From NCBI GenBank assembly GCA_020073005.1, contig JAIQFX010000003.1:62001-126000 (forward strand): a DNA stretch of 64,000 nucleotides. Direction: 5' to 3'. The position numbers and the translations under genes were made by a program. Source of the stretch: Terriglobia bacterium. GTDB taxonomy: Bacteria; Acidobacteriota; Vicinamibacteria; Vicinamibacterales; CAVVIG01. Position 1 is the stretch's first letter; each line of letters begins with the position of its first letter. Shown in pieces: positions 61,278 through 64,000 of the stretch. The notes below the pieces were generated by a model. It made no database searches. It saw only the letters and a program-made list of their open reading frames with translations, and was not told the DNA's origin.

Positions 61278-61619
61278 ATGCATCAAGTCCCGCGCGAAGA
61301 TCAGATCATGCTGGCCGACGCGATTGCCGCCGGTGCGAAACGCCGGCCGGAGCAGGCATTCGGCGAATATTTTTCCGATCACGGCGGATCCTGCGCGCTC
61401 GGCGCCGCCTACGAAGGCGCGTACGCGCTGCCGCGCGATCCGCACGAAGCACATTCCATCCGGCCGCGCCTTGAACGTCTCTTCGACTGTCTTGAGAACG
61501 TCCGCCGGCGCTGTCCCGAAGGCTGCAACAAGCGGCTGCCGCTCAACTCGATCATCCTCCACCTCAACGACGACCATCACTGGACGAGAGAACAGATCGT
61601 GGAATGGTTGAAGAAGTAG
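61278..61619 (+). CDS. Small cytoplasmic protein of unknown function
   Basis: A 113-residue protein from ATG 61278 (SD GGAGGCGAGG). It is charged and Cys-containing (SDHGGSCALGAAYE, RLFDCLENVRRRCPEGC) and ends in NDDHHWTREQIVEWLKK. A longer frame upstream has no good start. A Cys/His pattern (C...C...HLNDDHH) could bind metal. No homolog is recognised. It is followed by a tandem microrepeat and mutM. Confidence 0.65.
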   Translation: MHQVPREDQIMLADAIAAGAKRRPEQAFGEYFSDHGGSCALGAAYEGAYALPRDPHEAHSIRPRLERLFDCLENVRRRCPEGCNKRLPLNSIILHLNDDHHWTREQIVEWLKK

Positions 61620-61676
61620 TCGTTAGTCGTTGGTCGTTGGTCGTTAGTCGTTGGTCGTCAGTCGCCAGTCGTGAGT
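61619..61676. repeat. GTCGTTAGTCGTTGGTC tandem microrepeat before mutM
   Basis: GTCGTT-type words (GTCGTTAGTC, GTCGTTGGTC, GTCGTCAGTC, GTCGTGAGTC) recur about eight times in 55 bases between the small protein gene and mutM. The start codon TTG of mutM directly follows the last unit. No inverted partner is present. Confidence 0.75.
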
Positions 61677-61677
61677 C

Positions 61678-62565
61678 TTGCCTGAACTTCCCGACGTCGT
61701 TGTCTATGTCGAAGCCCTGACGCGCCACATCGTCGGGGAGCGCCTCGAGCGCGTCCGCCTCCTCAGTCCTTTCGTTCTCCGCACCGTCGATCCTCCAATC
61801 GACATTGTCTCTGGCCAGACGATTCGCGCGATTCGGCGCGTCGGCAAGCGGATCGTGCTCTGCTTCGATGCCGATCTGTTTCTCGTGATCCATCTGATGA
61901 TCGCGGGCCGGCTGCGCTGGCGCGAGCCGGGCAAGAAGCCGGGGATGGGACCGAAGATGCTGCTCGCCGCGTTCGAGTTAGCGCACGGCACCCTGTACCT
62001 GACCGAGGCGAGCTCGAAGAAGCGCGCGTCCATTCAGCTCGTGCGTGGAGAGCCGGCGCTGGCGGCGCTCGATCCGGGCGGCGTGGAGCCGCTCAACGCC
62101 ACGCTCGAGCAGTTCGCGGCGGCGCTCACGCGCGAGAGCCACACGGTGAAGCGCGCGCTCACGGATCCGCATCTCTTCAGCGGCATCGGCAACGCGTACT
62201 CCGACGAGATCCTCCACGCGGCGCGGCTCTCGCCGCTCAAGCTCACGCGGTCGCTGTCGGACGCCGAGACGACGCGCCTCTACGACGCCACGCGCGCCAC
62301 CTTATTAATATGGATAGACCACCTGCGGCGTGACGTGAAGGACGGCTTTCCGGAGAAGGTCACGGCGTTCCGCGACCAGATGGCCGTGCACGGCCGCTTC
62401 AAGCAGCCGTGCCCCGTCTGCGGCGCACCGGTGCAGCGGATCGTCTACGCCGAGAACGAGTGCAACTACTGCGCGAAGTGCCAGACGAACGGCCGGCGGC
62501 TCGCCGACCGTTCGATGTCGCGATTACTCAAGGACGACTGGCCGCGCTCGATCGACGACCTGTAA
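61678..62565 (+). CDS. mutM-type formamidopyrimidine-DNA glycosylase (Fpg/Nei family)
   Basis: A 295-residue Fpg/Nei family DNA repair enzyme. The catalytic N-terminus is MPELPDV (Pro2, Glu3), with a helix-two-turn-helix region including SGIGNAYSDEILH and a C-terminal zinc finger (CPVCGAPV, then CNYCAKCQT). It excises oxidised purines or pyrimidines by N-glycosylase/AP-lyase chemistry. The start is TTG 61678, immediately after the tandem microrepeat. Fpg versus Nei cannot be fully decided. Confidence 0.93.
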   Translation: MPELPDVVVYVEALTRHIVGERLERVRLLSPFVLRTVDPPIDIVSGQTIRAIRRVGKRIVLCFDADLFLVIHLMIAGRLRWREPGKKPGMGPKMLLAAFELAHGTLYLTEASSKKRASIQLVRGEPALAALDPGGVEPLNATLEQFAAALTRESHTVKRALTDPHLFSGIGNAYSDEILHAARLSPLKLTRSLSDAETTRLYDATRATLLIWIDHLRRDVKDGFPEKVTAFRDQMAVHGRFKQPCPVCGAPVQRIVYAENECNYCAKCQTNGRRLADRSMSRLLKDDWPRSIDDL

Positions 62566-62581
62566 TCGTCCCAGGGTCAGC

Positions 62582-62989
62582 CTATCGCGGGACGCTCGAG
62601 AACAGCATTGGCACCGCAGCATCGTCGTTCAGTCCGCCGCCGACGCACGCGCCGGCCGAGCAGGTCTGGCCGACTGCGCACCGGTTGTTGCATGCGCCGC
62701 AGTTGTTTGCGTCAGCGGTGAGGTCGGCGCAACCGTTCGAGCAGGCCGTTGTGCCGGCGGCGCAGACACAGCTCCCGCTGATGCAGAAGGCACTCGCGCC
62801 ACAGGACCTGCCGCACCCGCCGCAGTTGTTGACGTCGGTGGACAGGTTGCTGCAGGTCCCGCCGCAGCTAGCCTGGCCCACGCCGCACGTGGTCCCATTC
62901 GTGCACGCTCCCGCGCCGTCGCAGACCGTGCCGCCGTTCTGGCTGCACGCGGTGCCCTGCGGCGCGACCTGGTTCGACCCCGTCTTGCA
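62582..62989 (-). pseudogene. C-terminal remnant of a Cys-rich repeat protein
   Basis: The minus frame is open from 62989 (after a stop at 62990-62992) to 62582. It reads CKTGSNQVAPQGTACSQNGG, then VCDGAGACTNGTTCGVG, CSNLSTDVNNCGGCGRSCG, AGTTACSNGCADLTAD and ANNCGACNNRCAVGQTCSAG. This Cys-rich, roughly 40-residue repeat pattern belongs to large secreted proteins. There is no convincing start (a GTG at 62881 is weak), so the N-terminal part has been lost. The break lies just before the ArsR-methyltransferase promoter. Confidence 0.6.
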
Positions 62990-63014
62990 TCATCAAATCA
63001 ATACATGTAGATTT

Positions 63015-64000
63015 ATGGATATGAAAGCGGCGTCCGGCCTGTACCGGCTCCTGGGCGACGAGGCGCGGTTGCGCCTGCTGCGCGTGCTCGCGCGCGAGCG
63101 GCTGAACGTCACCGAGCTGACCGGCGTGCTCGGCCTCGCCCAGTCCGGCGTGTCGCGGCACCTCCGCCTGCTGAAGGAGGCCGGGCTCGTCACCGAGGAG
63201 CGCGACGGCGGCTTCAGCTACTACCGCCTCGCCGAGCGGCCTGGGAACAACGTCGACGGCGCCGGCGGCCTCGCCGAGGTGCTGCGCGGCCAGTTCGAAG
63301 CGTCGGCCGCCGACCGCAACGTGCGCGCCGACGAGGCGCGGCTGCAGGAGGTTCTGCGCCTGCGCAAGGAGAACTTCGACGTGCACGCGGGCCCGGACAC
63401 GCGCGACGCGCGTCAGCTCGTGCCCGGCCGCAGCTGGGCGGCGTGGTCGCGGGCCATCGGCTTGCTCCTGCCGCGGCTCAAGGTCGCGGACCTCGGATGC
63501 GGTGAGGGCTACCTCACGGTGGAGACCGCCCGATGGGCGGATCGCGTGATTGCCGTTGATCGGTCGGACGTCGTGCTGAAGCGCGCGCGCGCGCTCGCGC
63601 GGCGGCGCCGCGTGTCGAACGTCATCTGGAAGAAAGGGCAGCTCGAGCGCCTGCCGATCCGCGATGCGACGGTGGACGTCGCGATGCTCTCGCAGGCGCT
63701 GCACCACGCGCACAACCCGGCGCGCGCCGTCCAGGAGGCCGCGCGCATCGTGAAGCCCGGCGGCCGCGTGCTGGTGCTGGATCTGCGCACGCATCAGGAG
63801 GAGTGGGTGCGCGCGAAGCTCGGCGATCGCCGGCTCGGATTCGAAGACGAGGAGTTGACACGGCTCCTGCTCGGCGCCGGCCTCGTCGACGTCACCGTCG
63901 GCGTCGGCGCGCGGAAGACGCGGGATCCGTTCACCGTGCTGATTGCGAGCGGGACAAAGGCCAATGCCACCACGAAGCCACGAAAGCATCAAACGAAACA
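63015..64000 (+). CDS. Second ArsR-family regulator fused to SAM methyltransferase, 3' end outside the window
   Basis: An ArsR winged helix (ARLRLLRVLARERLNVTELT, then GLAQSGVSRHLRLLKEAGL) is followed by a methyltransferase domain (KVADLGCGEGYLTVETARW, LHHAHNPARAVQEAARIV). The start is ATG 63015, with a second ATG two codons later. The frame is open to the window end. The last codons (ATTKPRKHQTK) coincide with a CCACGAAGCCACGAAAG microrepeat. It is the second SahR-like protein in 4 kb and probably controls a SAM-cycle gene downstream. Confidence 0.85.
   Translation, partial: MDMKAASGLYRLLGDEARLRLLRVLARERLNVTELTGVLGLAQSGVSRHLRLLKEAGLVTEERDGGFSYYRLAERPGNNVDGAGGLAEVLRGQFEASAADRNVRADEARLQEVLRLRKENFDVHAGPDTRDARQLVPGRSWAAWSRAIGLLLPRLKVADLGCGEGYLTVETARWADRVIAVDRSDVVLKRARALARRRRVSNVIWKKGQLERLPIRDATVDVAMLSQALHHAHNPARAVQEAARIVKPGGRVLVLDLRTHQEEWVRAKLGDRRLGFEDEELTRLLLGAGLVDVTVGVGARKTRDPFTVLIASGTKANATTKPRKHQTK
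63967..63987. repeat. CCACGAAGCCACGAAAG half-element
   Basis: The words match the left arm of the inverted repeat at 26366-26466 and lie inside the 3' end of the ArsR-methyltransferase frame. The other arm would be outside the window. Confidence 0.45.

Noticed and set aside
61619-61676. CRISPR-like repeats before mutM
   Set aside because: Units of 7 to 10 bases without spacers; no cas gene in the window.

Overview
The window is high-GC bacterial DNA, densely coded on both strands, with no gene-free stretch longer than about 300 bases. No rRNA, tRNA, CRISPR array, phage gene or transposase was seen. DUF1501, S9, M28 and CocE secreted enzymes, serine/threonine kinases fused to TolB/TPR modules, winged-helix/TolB-propeller proteins and small VRLKAD-type palindromes inside genes together suggest an Acidobacteriota genome, probably Vicinamibacteria-like. 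That assignment is inference; no marker gene is present.

Layout. 1-5232: end of a DUF1501 gene, a damaged HD-GYP gene, an E1 alpha/beta 2-oxoacid dehydrogenase pair and an SDR epimerase. 5259-12470: a TetR-controlled efflux operon (membrane fusion lipoprotein, two ABC ATPases, TolC-type channel, two ABC-2 permeases), followed by a secreted propeller protein. 13545-14702: an AAA ATPase. 14748-24674: six tightly packed minus-strand genes for making and exporting a glycan, headed by a 1291-residue fusion of a clan GH-A hydrolase-like domain, a GT2 glycosyltransferase, membrane segments and an NHL propeller. 25651-32412: a histidine operon (hisI-G-D-C-B-H-F-A) preceded by a His-rich leader peptide and an intrinsic terminator, the layout of a transcription attenuator. 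32448-35567: molybdate uptake genes modABC with a divergent HTH-TOBE regulator. 35609-41307: an MFS transporter, a GT1-like glycosyltransferase, an M28 peptidase and a secreted protein of unknown function. 41361-50877: two kinase/TPR genes, one next to an ECF sigma factor, and between them a three-gene operon of a Lys-rich small peptide, a SagB-type dehydrogenase and a transglutaminase-like protein, which may be a peptide-modification system. 50888-64000: S9 and CocE hydrolases, small secreted proteins, ahcY with an ArsR-methyltransferase regulator resembling SahR, mutM, a broken Cys-rich gene and a second ArsR-methyltransferase cut by the window end.

Two features cross the whole window. First, short palindromic or tandem elements sit in intergenic gaps and also inside coding sequences, where they keep the frame (hisH, an ABC-2 permease, modC, an S9 peptidase, a TolC signal peptide, a small secreted protein). 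They resemble in principle the protein-invading palindromes described in Rickettsia. Second, many operons are translationally coupled through 4-base overlaps.

The strongest candidates for new biology are the SagB/peptide/transglutaminase operon, the apparently leaderless his attenuator, the GH-GT2-NHL fusion and the set of in-frame palindromic elements.
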